A stretch of 45,427 nt of DNA from Chitinophagaceae bacterium (GTDB taxonomy: Bacteria > Bacteroidota > Bacteroidia > Chitinophagales > Chitinophagaceae), in contig CANEWJ010000004.1 of the NCBI GenBank assembly GCA_947442625.1, forward strand, positions 1-45,427. The letters are read 5' to 3'. Position 1 is the stretch's first letter. Every line of letters starts with the position of its first letter. The notes under the pieces are model-generated. The model was not told the DNA's origin, did not search any database, and was given only the letters and a program-made list of their open reading frames with translations. The translations under genes and the position numbers were made by a program. Positions 19,201-27,794 of the stretch are shown in pieces.

Positions 19201-20514
19201 GCTTCCCGCAACATCACCGTATGGCCCTTGCCCACAGCAGACTTTACCATATCAACCCTCAACTGTGAGAAGAACCCCATCAGCTTTACCAGCACCGCAA
19301 CCACTGCCGTTGGCAAGCTTGCCAAATGGGTATGGAACTTTGGGGATGCAACAACACCTGTCAATGCCCTCAATGGTAATCCTGTGCCGCATGCCTTTGC
19401 CGTGTATGGAAAATACACCATCTCCCTTGTTGTTACTTCGGATAGTGGTTGTGTGAGCCAGCCAAAAAACATCCCCCTTGATGTGTTTGCGTTGCCAAGG
19501 CCAGCCTTCGATCTGCCCAACGTCTGTCTGCCTGAAGGAAGGGCCCTGTTCAACAACAATACCACCATCCCCGATGGTACCGATAACCTCCTGACCTACC
19601 GATGGAACTTCGGTAATCCACGCAACAGCAATCCTGCTGTGGTAAAAAATGGCCTCCACAATTACAGTGCAACAGGGCCCTACAATGTGCAGCTCATCGT
19701 TACCAGCAACAAAAACTGCAAAGACTCCCTGACCCAACAACTGGTAACGGTGTACGAGCAACCCAAGGCAGGCTTCGCTTCCGAAGACTCCCTCTGTCTG
19801 GGAAACATCCTACGCTTTACAGACAGCAGCAAAACAAAAAATGGTGTCTTCAACAAATGGTTCTGGAACTTCGGGGACGCAGCAACAGCAACTCTACAAA
19901 ACCCTGCACACCGCTACACCACAGCCTCCATCAATACCATCACCTTCTTCGCTCAAACAGACCTGGGGTGTTATACCGATACCATCAAAAAACAAATCGA
20001 AGTATTTGCTTATCCTGTCATCTCTGCAGGACCAGACCTCTTCGTCCTTGATGATGGACAGAAAAAAACAAAAGCCACTGCAACAGGAAGAATCATCTCC
20101 TACACCTGGACACCGTCCATCTACCTCAGCGATACCACCATCCTGCAACCCACCATCATCAAACCAAAAGAAGATACCTACTACTACCTCGCCGTAAAAG
20201 GAAGAGGCGACTGCATCAGCCATGATACACTCTTCATCGTATCACTGGCCATGCCTAAACCACCCAATACCTTCACACCAAACGGCGATGGCATCAACGA
20301 CACTTGGGAAATCAAATACCTCGATCAGTATGAAGGATGTGTGGTGGAAATTTATTCAACAACAGGTCAGCTGGTGTTCAGGGATACGGGATATACCCAA
20401 CCTTGGAACGCCACATACAAAGGCCAGGCTGTTCCTGCAGGAACCTATTACTACGTCATCGATCCAAAGAATGGAAGAAAGAAAGTTGCAGGGTATGTGA
20501 CAATTTTACGGTAA
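16291..20514 (+). CDS. Giant PKD-domain protein with IgGFc-binding-like N-terminus and CHU_C C-terminus
   Basis: 1407-aa secreted protein; the ATG at 16291 (MKISGKIIITVLLYIGSIKGYSQ) gives a clean signal peptide, better than the track start at 16270. The N-terminal ~430 residues (DTQFWFAAPDLQQAHGDRPIFLRM...TTDFIIVATEDNTNITISP) resemble the IgGFc-binding-type domain found in Bacteroidota surface proteins. An Ig-like domain follows (YRWTGPNGFSSDSSMLIINP), then several PKD domains with WDFGNG/WNFGD cores (for example VWDFGNGKK, VWNFGDATTP, FWNFGDAATAT). The end is the type IX-associated CHU_C domain (FTPNGDGINDTWEIKY...AGTYYYVIDPKNGRKKVAGYVTILR). It is divergently oriented to the DUF1080/PKD/PorP/sulfatase run, and an adhesive or surface role is likely. 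Confidence 0.92.
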   Translation: MKISGKIIITVLLYIGSIKGYSQADTQFWFAAPDLQQAHGDRPIFLRMAASKLAATVTISIPANAGFIPISINIAANSSQSVDLTPFIGIIENGLPNTVYQRGLLITATVPIACYYDIAHNNNGDIYALKGKNALGKKFTIPLQMDFNNRIAPNTTYTTDFIIVATEDNTNITISPKNALIGRAGPFTIVLNRGETYVCSSTSNVGSLKPGGTTVVSNKPIAISTKDDSIALPSQGCSDTAGDQLLPDDLAGNEFIVVKGYLNSTPDHYYVYATSNATTIKINGNNVGTINAGEYYTGKLTDVSCYIESDKPTHVFHITGFGCEVGGAVIPPIRCTGSTSVNVTRATSTDAFYVNVISPSDIINSFKLNGSSTLIDASQFQAIPGTGGKWLASRITIPTNVAGAGQTVTVENPNGKFHVGIIHGSPTGTTRYGFFSDFSSNTIVLKNQEDSTKELSDSITLCNRSNTRINAKNFSADTYRWTGPNGFSSDSSMLIINPYQSKDTGMYTITTSGAGCGTAVDSIRLFIDQPLADFQLSTNGCAQDGVSFTTPASAGVRWVWDFGNGKKLDTNSALIPPVVLGLAGDVPVKLKVGSPRGCFSDDVTKTVKLSSKPLPAYTVPSITCINTNITFKDASTIQSGTIVKWRWNLDNGAGFKEYTNNGDQVSPYSSFGAKNVRLVAESQTGCVSDTFRLNSFVVNPLPVPGFVVPEVCLDDAKAKFIDSTKSPDGFTGFSYKWAFNTGNPPVANGPTFTAANTTEKDPSIKYNATGQYLVKLVVESRGCSDSISQSFKVFGTNPTPAFDILAPDSLCGNDSVRIVNRSTIDFDNVTRLEIYWDLNNPALKTIDENPFVGKVYAFRYTDFQSPLTKSFGVTLRAFSGNASSCSKAITKTITVNASPRVGFTPMPGICLDAVPRQITQTSFDPIVPGTFVFAGKGVSNTGLFDPAAAGVGTHMIKYVYSSSASVCKDSASRNITVWPLPTADFTISTLNCEKNPISFTSTATTAVGKLAKWVWNFGDATTPVNALNGNPVPHAFAVYGKYTISLVVTSDSGCVSQPKNIPLDVFALPRPAFDLPNVCLPEGRALFNNNTTIPDGTDNLLTYRWNFGNPRNSNPAVVKNGLHNYSATGPYNVQLIVTSNKNCKDSLTQQLVTVYEQPKAGFASEDSLCLGNILRFTDSSKTKNGVFNKWFWNFGDAATATLQNPAHRYTTASINTITFFAQTDLGCYTDTIKKQIEVFAYPVISAGPDLFVLDDGQKKTKATATGRIISYTWTPSIYLSDTTILQPTIIKPKEDTYYYLAVKGRGDCISHDTLFIVSLAMPKPPNTFTPNGDGINDTWEIKYLDQYEGCVVEIYSTTGQLVFRDTGYTQPWNATYKGQAVPAGTYYYVIDPKNGRKKVAGYVTILR

Positions 20515-20535
20515 TTTTTTGCGCTGGAACAACAC

Positions 20536-21264
20536 TCAGTTGTACGCCTTCTCCAGCAACCGATCCAACTGCTCAACCTCTGCAGGAGTAAGGTATCTCC
20601 ATTTGCCAACTGCCAGGTTGCCCAACTGGATGTGCATGATGCGGATGCGTTTGAGGTCTTTTACCTTATAGCCAAACTCTGCGCACATTCTCCTGATCTG
20701 CCGGTTCAGCCCTTGTTTCAGGATGATGCGAAATTTTCTTGGAGCTTCTTGCCTGATATAACAAGGCTTGGTGCGTTCTCCCAAAATTTTCACACCACTG
20801 CCCATCTGACGTATCATTTCTGGTGTGAGTTCCTTGTCTACTGACACAACATATTCCTTTTCGTTGTTGTTGCCTGCACGCAAAATCTTGTTGACAATAT
20901 CGCCATCATTGGTGAGCAAAATCAATCCCTCCGAATCCTTGTCCAGACGGCCTACGGGGAAAATGCGTTTGGGATGGTTCATGAAACGGATGATATTGGA
21001 CTTGTCCGTTTCATCGGTGGTGGAGGTAACGCCAACCGGTTTGTTGAGGGCTATGTAAATCGGCTTTTGCTTGTTCTTGATTTTCTCTCCATCAATGGCC
21101 ACAACATCTCCCGGGAAAACACGGGCAGTGAGAAGCACCATTTCATCATTGATCGTCACACGGGCCTGTTCAATCAGTTTTTCCGCTTCCCTTCGGGAAC
21201 AGAAACCTGAATTGCTGATGTACTTGTTGATTTGAATCCCATCTTCCTTTTGAACAGATTTCAT
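20536..21264 (-). CDS. rluF: 23S rRNA pseudouridine(2604) synthase RluF
   Basis: 242-aa pseudouridine synthase that isomerises a uridine in 23S rRNA (U2604 in Escherichia coli). The N-terminal S4 RNA-binding domain (INKYISNSGFCSRREAEKLIEQ) is followed by the catalytic domain with the RluB/E/F signature GRLDKDSEGLILLTNDG, which contains the catalytic Asp. The RluF-like block GDIVNKILRAGNNNEKEYVV and 'QGLNRQIRRMCAEFGYKV' follow. The close match to E. coli RluF along the whole chain supports the specific assignment over RluB/RluE. It converges with the giant PKD gene 21 bp away and diverges from the hydrolase at 21312. Confidence 0.92.
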   Translation of the reverse strand: MKSVQKEDGIQINKYISNSGFCSRREAEKLIEQARVTINDEMVLLTARVFPGDVVAIDGEKIKNKQKPIYIALNKPVGVTSTTDETDKSNIIRFMNHPKRIFPVGRLDKDSEGLILLTNDGDIVNKILRAGNNNEKEYVVSVDKELTPEMIRQMGSGVKILGERTKPCYIRQEAPRKFRIILKQGLNRQIRRMCAEFGYKVKDLKRIRIMHIQLGNLAVGKWRYLTPAEVEQLDRLLEKAYN

Positions 21265-21311
21265 AGAACCCCGAAGATAGATAAGAAAGGAAAAACCAAT
21301 ATATTTATGTT

Positions 21312-23765
21312 ATGCAAAAACTCATATCGAACAGTTTCATGGGATTGTGTTGTCTTTTCACCGTTGCACTGAACGGACAAGCAAAGTATTTATTTCCTGA
21401 AGGATTGGCCATTGGCAGTGTACATCAGTACGGCAGAGAGGCCTTGTACAGTGATGGATTGGCCTTCCAACTCTACAATGCAGGTATACAACCAGCAGCT
21501 GGCGGATCCCTTTCTTTTGCAGGAGGAAGCAAGAAAGCTGAATGGACAGCCATCAAACCCGATAGCGCAGGAAATTTCAGGAGCGCAGCCCTTGGCAGCG
21601 GATACCTTTACCTCACCTATACATCCCCCAAAAACCAAACGGCTGTACTTGTTGCTACTGGACATTCGATGGTCTATGTGAATGGCGCGCCACATGCCGG
21701 AGACATGTACAGGTATGGATGGATGAACATTCCGGTGCAATTGAAAAAAGGGGTGAATGAAATCTATATCAGGTCTGCAGGGATGGGAAGGTACGCGATG
21801 ATCAACGCCAGGCTTGAGTTTCCGAGCAAACAATTGTCGATATTGAAAACAGACCCCACCCTTCCCTTCCTTGTAAAAGGTGAATCAAAAGGAGAGCTGG
21901 TGGGCGGTATTGTGGTGCTGAACACTTCAACCACCAACGCAAAAAACCTGAGCATCAAAACCAGCCTGGCAGGCAAGACCGCTGTTTCCATCCTGCCATC
22001 CATTCATGCATTGTTGAGCAGAAAAGTGGCCATCACCATACCTGTGCCAGATGCCATCAACAAAGGAATATATGACATGCAGCTGAGCCTTTATGACGGC
22101 AACAAACTCATTGATTCAACCTCCATGCCCATCACTGCTGTGAACCAGGGAGAACATGCCAGCTATACTTTTGTCAGCAAGATTGATGGTTCAGTGCAGT
22201 ATTATGCAGTTGCTCCACAAACAGTACCCACAAAAAACCCATCGCTGTTCTTCTCTGTGCATGGTGCGGAAGTGGAAGCCATTTCACAGGCAAGGGCTTA
22301 TGCACCAAAGGCAGAGGGCCCTGTGGTAGCGCCGACCAACAGAAGACCAAGGGGGTTCAATTGGGAAGACTGGGGCAGGATGGATGCACTGGAAGTGCTG
22401 GATATTGCCAAGAGCAGGTTCAGCCCAGATCCGCAACGGGTCTATCTTACTGGACATTCCATGGGAGGCCATGGCACCTGGTACCTTGGCGCCACCTATG
22501 CAGGAAATTGGGCCGCGATTGCCCCTTGCGCAGGTTATCCTACCCTTGCAGAATACGGGTCGCATGATGGAAAGGTTCCTACAGAAGCCACAACGGATAC
22601 CAAAAAATTATTGATCAGGGCCAGCAATACCGGCAATGTCATCAATCTTTCAAAAAACTACAAAGCAGGCGGAGTATATATTTTCCATGGGGATGCTGAT
22701 CCAACCGTATCCGTGGAATATGCCAGGCAAATGAGAAAGGTATTGGCTGAATTCCATCCTGATTTCAGCTACAAGGAATATCCCGGCGGCTCACATTGGT
22801 TTGGCAACGAAAGTGTGGACTGGCCTCCGATATTTGAATACTTCAAACAACATACCATTCCAACAAGCGATGCCGTCAATGAAATTGATTTTACCACGGC
22901 TTCAGTTGGCATTTCATCCACACACCATTGGATAAGATTGCTGCAACAAAACCAACAGTACCAATTCAGCAAGGTGATGTTGAAGCGGGACATGAAATTG
23001 AAATCCATCAAGGGTAACACCAGCAACCTGAAGAGATTACAGTTTGACCTGAAAGACTTCAAGGCTGGAGATACCGTCAACATTGAGTTGGATGGCCAAT
23101 CCATCACAACCATTGCAACAAAAAATGCACCACTGGTCTTGTTGAAATTTGAAGACAAGTGGGTAAAAAATGAGATTGCTCCATCGAATGAAAAAGGGGA
23201 AATGAGGAATGGCGGATTCAAGGAAGCCTTCCAGCACAAGATGGTTTTTGTGTATGGAACAAAAGGAAATGCAGAAGAAAATGCATGGATGCTGAACAAG
23301 GCCAAATACGATGCAGAAACCTGGTACTACCGTGGAAACGGCGCGATTGATATCATTGCAGACAATGAATTTGATTCAGTGAAATATGCGGGAAGAGGCA
23401 TCATTCTTTTTGGCAATATGACTACCAATGCCGTTGCTGGAAAGTTATTGAGTGATTGCCCCATCAAGATCAACAGCGGTTTCGCTGTTGTTGGTGCAGA
23501 TACGTTGAAGGGAGCTGATCTTGGCAGTTACCACCTCTGGCCCAACAAGAACAATGGTTTCAGCTCGATTGCCCTGATCGGTGGTACAGGATTGAAAGGC
23601 ATGCGGGCAGCCGAGGCCAACCAGTATTTCGCAGGAGGCAGTGGATTCCCAGACTTCATGATTTTTTCATTGGACATGTTGGAAAAAGGCGAAACTGCTG
23701 TTAAAGCGGCCGGCTATTACAACAACAAATGGCAGCTGGGAAAAGACATGACCGTCTCGCGTTAA
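21312..23765 (+). CDS. Secreted alpha/beta hydrolase (S9/prolyl-oligopeptidase-like) with large flanking domains
   Basis: 817-aa exported protein (signal peptide ends VALNGQ). The first ~270 residues are beta-rich, with a carbohydrate-binding-like look (MVYVNGAPHAGDMYRYGWMNIPVQLKKGVNEIYIR). The alpha/beta hydrolase core follows, with nucleophile elbow GHSMGGHG (Ser near 381), an Asp in FHGDADPTVS (about 460) and a His in GGSHWFGNES (about 494). These make a complete catalytic triad of the prolyl-oligopeptidase/esterase type. About 300 C-terminal residues beyond the hydrolase have no family I recognise. It could be an esterase acting on plant or microbial polysaccharides or a peptidase; the sequence does not decide. 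It stands alone on the plus strand between two minus-strand genes. Confidence 0.82.
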   Translation: MQKLISNSFMGLCCLFTVALNGQAKYLFPEGLAIGSVHQYGREALYSDGLAFQLYNAGIQPAAGGSLSFAGGSKKAEWTAIKPDSAGNFRSAALGSGYLYLTYTSPKNQTAVLVATGHSMVYVNGAPHAGDMYRYGWMNIPVQLKKGVNEIYIRSAGMGRYAMINARLEFPSKQLSILKTDPTLPFLVKGESKGELVGGIVVLNTSTTNAKNLSIKTSLAGKTAVSILPSIHALLSRKVAITIPVPDAINKGIYDMQLSLYDGNKLIDSTSMPITAVNQGEHASYTFVSKIDGSVQYYAVAPQTVPTKNPSLFFSVHGAEVEAISQARAYAPKAEGPVVAPTNRRPRGFNWEDWGRMDALEVLDIAKSRFSPDPQRVYLTGHSMGGHGTWYLGATYAGNWAAIAPCAGYPTLAEYGSHDGKVPTEATTDTKKLLIRASNTGNVINLSKNYKAGGVYIFHGDADPTVSVEYARQMRKVLAEFHPDFSYKEYPGGSHWFGNESVDWPPIFEYFKQHTIPTSDAVNEIDFTTASVGISSTHHWIRLLQQNQQYQFSKVMLKRDMKLKSIKGNTSNLKRLQFDLKDFKAGDTVNIELDGQSITTIATKNAPLVLLKFEDKWVKNEIAPSNEKGEMRNGGFKEAFQHKMVFVYGTKGNAEENAWMLNKAKYDAETWYYRGNGAIDIIADNEFDSVKYAGRGIILFGNMTTNAVAGKLLSDCPIKINSGFAVVGADTLKGADLGSYHLWPNKNNGFSSIALIGGTGLKGMRAAEANQYFAGGSGFPDFMIFSLDMLEKGETAVKAAGYYNNKWQLGKDMTVSR

Positions 23766-23799
23766 AACATATAAATTTTATCCGTGCAGGGATGAAGGG

Positions 23800-24870
23800 T
23801 CATTTCAAGATCTGCTTCAATTCCTTTTCAATGGCATTGGCTATGCGATAAAAACCAAGATCAGTCATGTGAACACCGTCCACTGTGGCTTCTCCGTCAT
23901 CACCAATCAATCCGGTTGAAGGAAGAAAATAGATGCCCTTGTACCCTTCTTTCTTCATGGCATTGAAGGCATCCAGAAAATGTGCATTGACTTCTTTGGT
24001 TTTTTTGGCTACCGTGGCATTGAACCTTGCATGAGGATAGTCAATGTTGGAGACCAATAAAATTGGTGTGCTTGGTTTCAGTTTTTTGAGTTGCTTCAGA
24101 AAGGGAAGCGTGCGTGCTGCAGCCATTTCCGGACTGAGGTTAGGACCACAATCCACCACATAACAGGCCGCATCAATCGTAGACATGATCACCGCCAGCA
24201 TGGAGTCCAACTGTCCATTACCACTGAAGCCTAGGTTGATGGTTTCGGTCTGCAACCTTCTTTCAAGGATGGCAGGATAGGCCATTCCCGGACGCATGGC
24301 AGAAGCTCCTTGCAGGATGCTGGTGCCATAAAAAACAATGGGAAGGGCTGAAGCCATCACTGGTGCAGCAGGCATTTGCAGGATGGCATGCTCATCAATG
24401 CCAATCTCCACTGAATCAGTATTGTCATAACAAGGCAGGTACAATACATACTGGCGCATGGCACCATCAAGGCCTTTGATGATGGATGATTCATGGCGCG
24501 TGCCGTTGGAAGGACGACCAATCCCGGCATAATACCATTTGTTGCCATCCAGCCCATACAAATCAACCCCCTTCACCAATGTTCCTGCAACGTGCTGAAA
24601 ACTCACCTCACCACCAGTCTTCCATTTGGCAGCCACCTGGGTTGAATTGGTCTCAAAATAAATGGCGATCCCTGCACTGTTCTTGCTGAGGCTCCAGACG
24701 GGTTTGCGCAGGTGCATTTCAAGGCTGTCAGGGAAGCGCTTATAGATGGTTTGCTGAGGGAAAGGCCTGCCCAAGATCTTCAACATTGAAGCAGCATGGT
24801 ATTGGAGTTTAGGCTGCGAAAAGGCCGAAACATTGGCCACAAGAAGCAGAATACATATCATCCTTTTCAT
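23800..24870 (-). CDS. Secreted SGNH/GDSL hydrolase with GxDLY domain
   Basis: 356 aa from the ATG at 24870 (MKRMICILLLVANVSAFSQ, signal peptide); the track start at 25047 runs into the upstream nucleosidase gene and is rejected. The N-terminal beta-sandwich carries the 'KGVDLYGLDG' signature of the GxDLY domain. The C-terminal SGNH domain has block I 'FYGTSILQGASAMRPG' (nucleophile Ser), block II 'LGFSGNGQLD' and the terminal 'DGVHMTDLGFYRIA' with the catalytic Asp/His pair. This two-domain layout is that of the Lipase_GDSL_3 family, usually carbohydrate or lipid esterases. It follows the nucleosidase gene by 25 bp, so co-transcription with the RlmL-like and nucleosidase genes is possible although function differs. 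Confidence 0.88.
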   Translation of the reverse strand: MKRMICILLLVANVSAFSQPKLQYHAASMLKILGRPFPQQTIYKRFPDSLEMHLRKPVWSLSKNSAGIAIYFETNSTQVAAKWKTGGEVSFQHVAGTLVKGVDLYGLDGNKWYYAGIGRPSNGTRHESSIIKGLDGAMRQYVLYLPCYDNTDSVEIGIDEHAILQMPAAPVMASALPIVFYGTSILQGASAMRPGMAYPAILERRLQTETINLGFSGNGQLDSMLAVIMSTIDAACYVVDCGPNLSPEMAAARTLPFLKQLKKLKPSTPILLVSNIDYPHARFNATVAKKTKEVNAHFLDAFNAMKKEGYKGIYFLPSTGLIGDDGEATVDGVHMTDLGFYRIANAIEKELKQILK

Positions 24871-24895
24871 ACAATGCAATTGGGTTGATTCAACC

Positions 24896-25447
24896 TCAAG
24901 ATAGCATTTCGATGACCTTTTGGGATGAGATTTCACAGTTTTCCTTCCACTTGCTGAAATCGCCATCATCTGAAACCCATTTGTAGGAGGAAAGACCAAC
25001 CCCGTGGCGTAAACAGGTCTTCGCAATAGCATACAATTCCATGTCAAAAACAGAGCAAGATTTGATCATCTCCAGATAGGCCGGAGCATACTTGCTGTGC
25101 TGGGAATGGTCAAAAAAATAGTCTGTCGTGAAACAGGAAAAAGGAGACAATTCATCCAGGGTGATGCAATGGCTTTCGGCTTCAAATGGAGTATGCCCAT
25201 AGGGGCTGATGGGTGTTCCATCAATATCCTGGAATACTTTCCCCACTTTGATGATCTCACCAAGCTTGTGTTGTGTTGAACCGCATGAACCAACATTGAT
25301 GATTTCGGTTGCGCCCTGTTGGATCAGGGTATATGCACCAATGGTAGCATTGATCTTTCCGACGCCTGAGTAAAGCACCATTGCCCCATTGATGGTTGCT
25401 ACATGGTTCACCTCTTCACCCAATGCGATGATAAAGGCCTTTTTCAT
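24896..25447 (-). CDS. Nucleosidase of the MTA/SAH nucleosidase (PNP/UDP) family
   Basis: 183-aa cytoplasmic protein, shorter than typical MTA/SAH nucleosidases (about 230 aa). It keeps 'YSGVGKINATIGAYTLIQQGATEIINVGSCGS', equivalent to the GxGKxnAa...GxaG substrate and ribose region, and 'CSVFDMELYAIAKTCLRHGV', equivalent to the catalytic-site 'vDMEgaA' motif. The late 'YKWVSDDGDFSKWKEN' fits the segment carrying the catalytic Asp. It is likely to cleave a purine nucleoside (methylthioadenosine or adenosylhomocysteine). Its ATG overlaps the stop of the upstream methyltransferase by 4 bp (ATGA). A nucleosidase that could clear SAH next to a SAM-dependent methyltransferase makes metabolic sense. 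Confidence 0.8.
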   Translation of the reverse strand: MKKAFIIALGEEVNHVATINGAMVLYSGVGKINATIGAYTLIQQGATEIINVGSCGSTQHKLGEIIKVGKVFQDIDGTPISPYGHTPFEAESHCITLDELSPFSCFTTDYFFDHSQHSKYAPAYLEMIKSCSVFDMELYAIAKTCLRHGVGLSSYKWVSDDGDFSKWKENCEISSQKVIEMLS

Positions 25448-26610
25448 TTGTCAGTTCTTTTTGTACCTGCATACAATTCAAATTCCAGCAACCTGCAATC
25501 AATGGTAGCATTGAAGAACTCAATGCGCCTGCTTGTTTTCAGGCGAATGGCCTTTGCAAGATCCAGGTTGCCAGTAAATACATAGCCCGTCTTGCCCTTG
25601 CACCGCTGCTTCAGAAAATCACCGATCCTGGCATAGGTGGCATTCAGCTCAACCTCATCACCCAAGCGTTCTCCATACTCAGGATTGAACATCACCACAC
25701 CCTCTCCTTCCGGAATGTTGGTGTCTTCAAAATCACAGACTTCAAAATCAATCAGGTGGTCTACCCCTGCCGCTGCTGCATTGATCCTGGCAATATCAAT
25801 GGCCCGCTCACTCATGTCTGAGGCAATGATGTTCATGCCAGGCAGCTCAACCACCTGCTCATCCAGCTTGATTCTTTCACTGGTATACATTTCTGTTTCA
25901 TAGCCCAAGATATGCATGAAGGCATAATTGTTGCGCAGCAGTCCCGGAGCTCTTTTGGTGGCCATCAGCGCAGCTTCAATGGCCAGTGTTCCTGAGCCAC
26001 ACATCGGATTGATGAAGGGTGTGGCATGATCCCACTTCGTGGAAAAAATGGTGCCGGCTGCAAGGGCCTCCAACATGGGTGCCTGACCGGGTAACTTTCT
26101 ATAGCCATGCTTGGCAAGGGTTTCGCCTGAGGTATCGATGAATATTTCTGCCTGATCGTTCTTCCAATAGAGATAAATGACCGCACCCAATAAATCGGAT
26201 CCGGTGGTTGGGCGACGCCTGATGGTATCGCGCATCCGGTCAACAATGGCATCCTTAACCCTTAGGTTGGCAAAAAGATTGGTTGAGATACTGGGATGAA
26301 AAACATTGCTGGTAACAGAGAAATAGCCGTTGGGAGGGATGAGCTTTTCCCAGTGCAGGGTCACCAGGTTCTGGTGAAGTTCGTCAGGATCTTCGCAGAG
26401 GAAGGATTTGAGCGAATACATGACTTGACTGGCACAGCGCAGGTGAAGGTTCAACCGAATACAATCCTGCATGGTGCCCATGAGCTCAACGCCTGTTTGA
26501 AAAACACGCTCGGGAGTAAAACCAAGCGCAATAACTTCTTTTTCAAGGGATGGGGCCAGCCATTTGTGGCAGGTAATGATGATTTTTCGTCTGTAGGTGA
26601 ATACGTGCAT
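25444..26610 (-). CDS. RlmL/Trm-type THUMP-domain RNA methyltransferase
   Basis: 388-aa SAM-dependent RNA methyltransferase resembling the RlmL (23S rRNA G2445) half of RlmKL. An N-terminal ferredoxin-like/THUMP region (residues about 10-160) is followed by a Rossmann methyltransferase. SAM motif I is in 'FINPMCGSGTLAIEAALMA', motif II in 'NIIASDMSERAIDIARINAAAAG', and motif IV in 'VVMFNPEYGERLG'. Motif IV has NPEY where most relatives have NPPY; the substrate-base contacts Asn and Tyr are retained. No RlmK-like C-terminal domain is fused. The gene is translationally coupled to the nucleosidase by a 4-bp overlap. The exact target base is inferred only. Confidence 0.85.
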   Translation of the reverse strand: MHVFTYRRKIIITCHKWLAPSLEKEVIALGFTPERVFQTGVELMGTMQDCIRLNLHLRCASQVMYSLKSFLCEDPDELHQNLVTLHWEKLIPPNGYFSVTSNVFHPSISTNLFANLRVKDAIVDRMRDTIRRRPTTGSDLLGAVIYLYWKNDQAEIFIDTSGETLAKHGYRKLPGQAPMLEALAAGTIFSTKWDHATPFINPMCGSGTLAIEAALMATKRAPGLLRNNYAFMHILGYETEMYTSERIKLDEQVVELPGMNIIASDMSERAIDIARINAAAAGVDHLIDFEVCDFEDTNIPEGEGVVMFNPEYGERLGDEVELNATYARIGDFLKQRCKGKTGYVFTGNLDLAKAIRLKTSRRIEFFNATIDCRLLEFELYAGTKRTDK

Positions 26611-26670
26611 GGCGACAAACTTAAGCCAATCTTGAAAACAGGCTTGATTTATTTGCTGAAGACTAGTTCA

Positions 26671-27645
26671 CTATGTATAAATCCAGTTGAACTTGTAATC
26701 CAACGGCGCTTTGATGGAAACGCGCTCTGATATTTTTTTGAACCTTTCGGGTAAGGTCATCAGGTAATCTCTTCCTTTTTCTGCAACATCAGTGAGTTTA
26801 CAGATGTTGCCGATATTCCACTCCTTGATCAGTGAATCCAGGATATTGGCATAGTCCATGCTGGTGTATACTCCCAGGCGTTGGGCGGCATCGCTGAAAT
26901 GGGCCCAGCTCTGCCCAATTTTCTCCCCCTGTTGACGCATGAAATGTGCCGGCATGACAATTTTTTTCCTCATCATGTCTTCAAAAGCCAGCATCATCTG
27001 GCTGGGATCCAATTCAAATATTTTGGCTACAAAACTTTTATATGCCCGGGCATGCCGCAATTCATCTGCAGCAATCACACCACAAATTTTTGAGAGCTGT
27101 AGATTGTCATGCTGTTTGGCAATGGTGGCTGTTCTCCTGTGAGAAATATTGGTGGCCAGTTCCTGAAAAGAAGTGTACACAAAATTGCGGTAAGGATCCC
27201 GTGCCGTGCCAATCTCCATACCATCCGCAATCAAGTGCTGTGTGGTGATTTCCATTTGTTGCATGTTCACCCGCCCTGAGAGGTAAATATATTTGTTCAA
27301 AAGGTCGCCATGGCGGTTCTCTTCTGCCGTCCACCTTCTGATCCATTTGCTCCAGCCCTGGGGTTCCTCTTTGCTGATGCCTTCAATATCAATCAACCAG
27401 CTTTCATAGGTAGGCAAAGCTTCTTCTGTTATGATATCGCCTACCAAAACCGCCATGTAATCATAGGGAAGTTCCTTACACTGCTCCTGGATTTCCTTGA
27501 TTTCTTTCACAAAATCAGGATGATTGCTTTCAGGCAAAAAATCGGAGGGTTGCCAATTGGTGTCGATATCCTTCAGGTATTCATCAATCTCCTGATCAAT
27601 CTGCTTCGCTAAAAACTGCATTACTTCAATCCTACTTGAATTCAT
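26671..27645 (-). CDS. Soluble acyl-ACP desaturase (diiron, stearoyl-ACP type)
   Basis: 324-aa desaturase of the plant-type soluble family, which introduces a cis double bond into an acyl chain on ACP using O2 and ferredoxin. The two diiron ligand motifs are clear: EENRHGDLL (about residues 107-115) and DELRHARAYKSFVAKIFELDP (about 195-215). Upstream, 'EEALPTYE' provides a further Glu ligand. Its length and the block 'GRVNMQQMEITTQHLI' match the family. It gives an aerobic route to unsaturated fatty acids. It stands as a single gene, with 148 bp of upstream non-coding sequence before fbp. A Rieske ferredoxin is encoded 10 kb away, but any link is speculative. Confidence 0.92.
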   Translation of the reverse strand: MNSSRIEVMQFLAKQIDQEIDEYLKDIDTNWQPSDFLPESNHPDFVKEIKEIQEQCKELPYDYMAVLVGDIITEEALPTYESWLIDIEGISKEEPQGWSKWIRRWTAEENRHGDLLNKYIYLSGRVNMQQMEITTQHLIADGMEIGTARDPYRNFVYTSFQELATNISHRRTATIAKQHDNLQLSKICGVIAADELRHARAYKSFVAKIFELDPSQMMLAFEDMMRKKIVMPAHFMRQQGEKIGQSWAHFSDAAQRLGVYTSMDYANILDSLIKEWNIGNICKLTDVAEKGRDYLMTLPERFKKISERVSIKAPLDYKFNWIYT

Positions 27646-27794
27646 TGTGTTAAAGGTTAGGGATTGTTGGCAATTTTTAGGAAATCACGGAAATCCGGTC
27701 AACGATAAGCTTCGGTGAAAATATCTATTTATTTTGATATTCAGGGGATTAGCGACTATTCCCTTGCATGAATAGTTGAGATTTATCAAAAAGA

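Noticed and set aside
23800-25047. 415-aa version of the SGNH hydrolase
   Set aside because: The extension overlaps the nucleosidase gene and hides a clear signal peptide at 24870.
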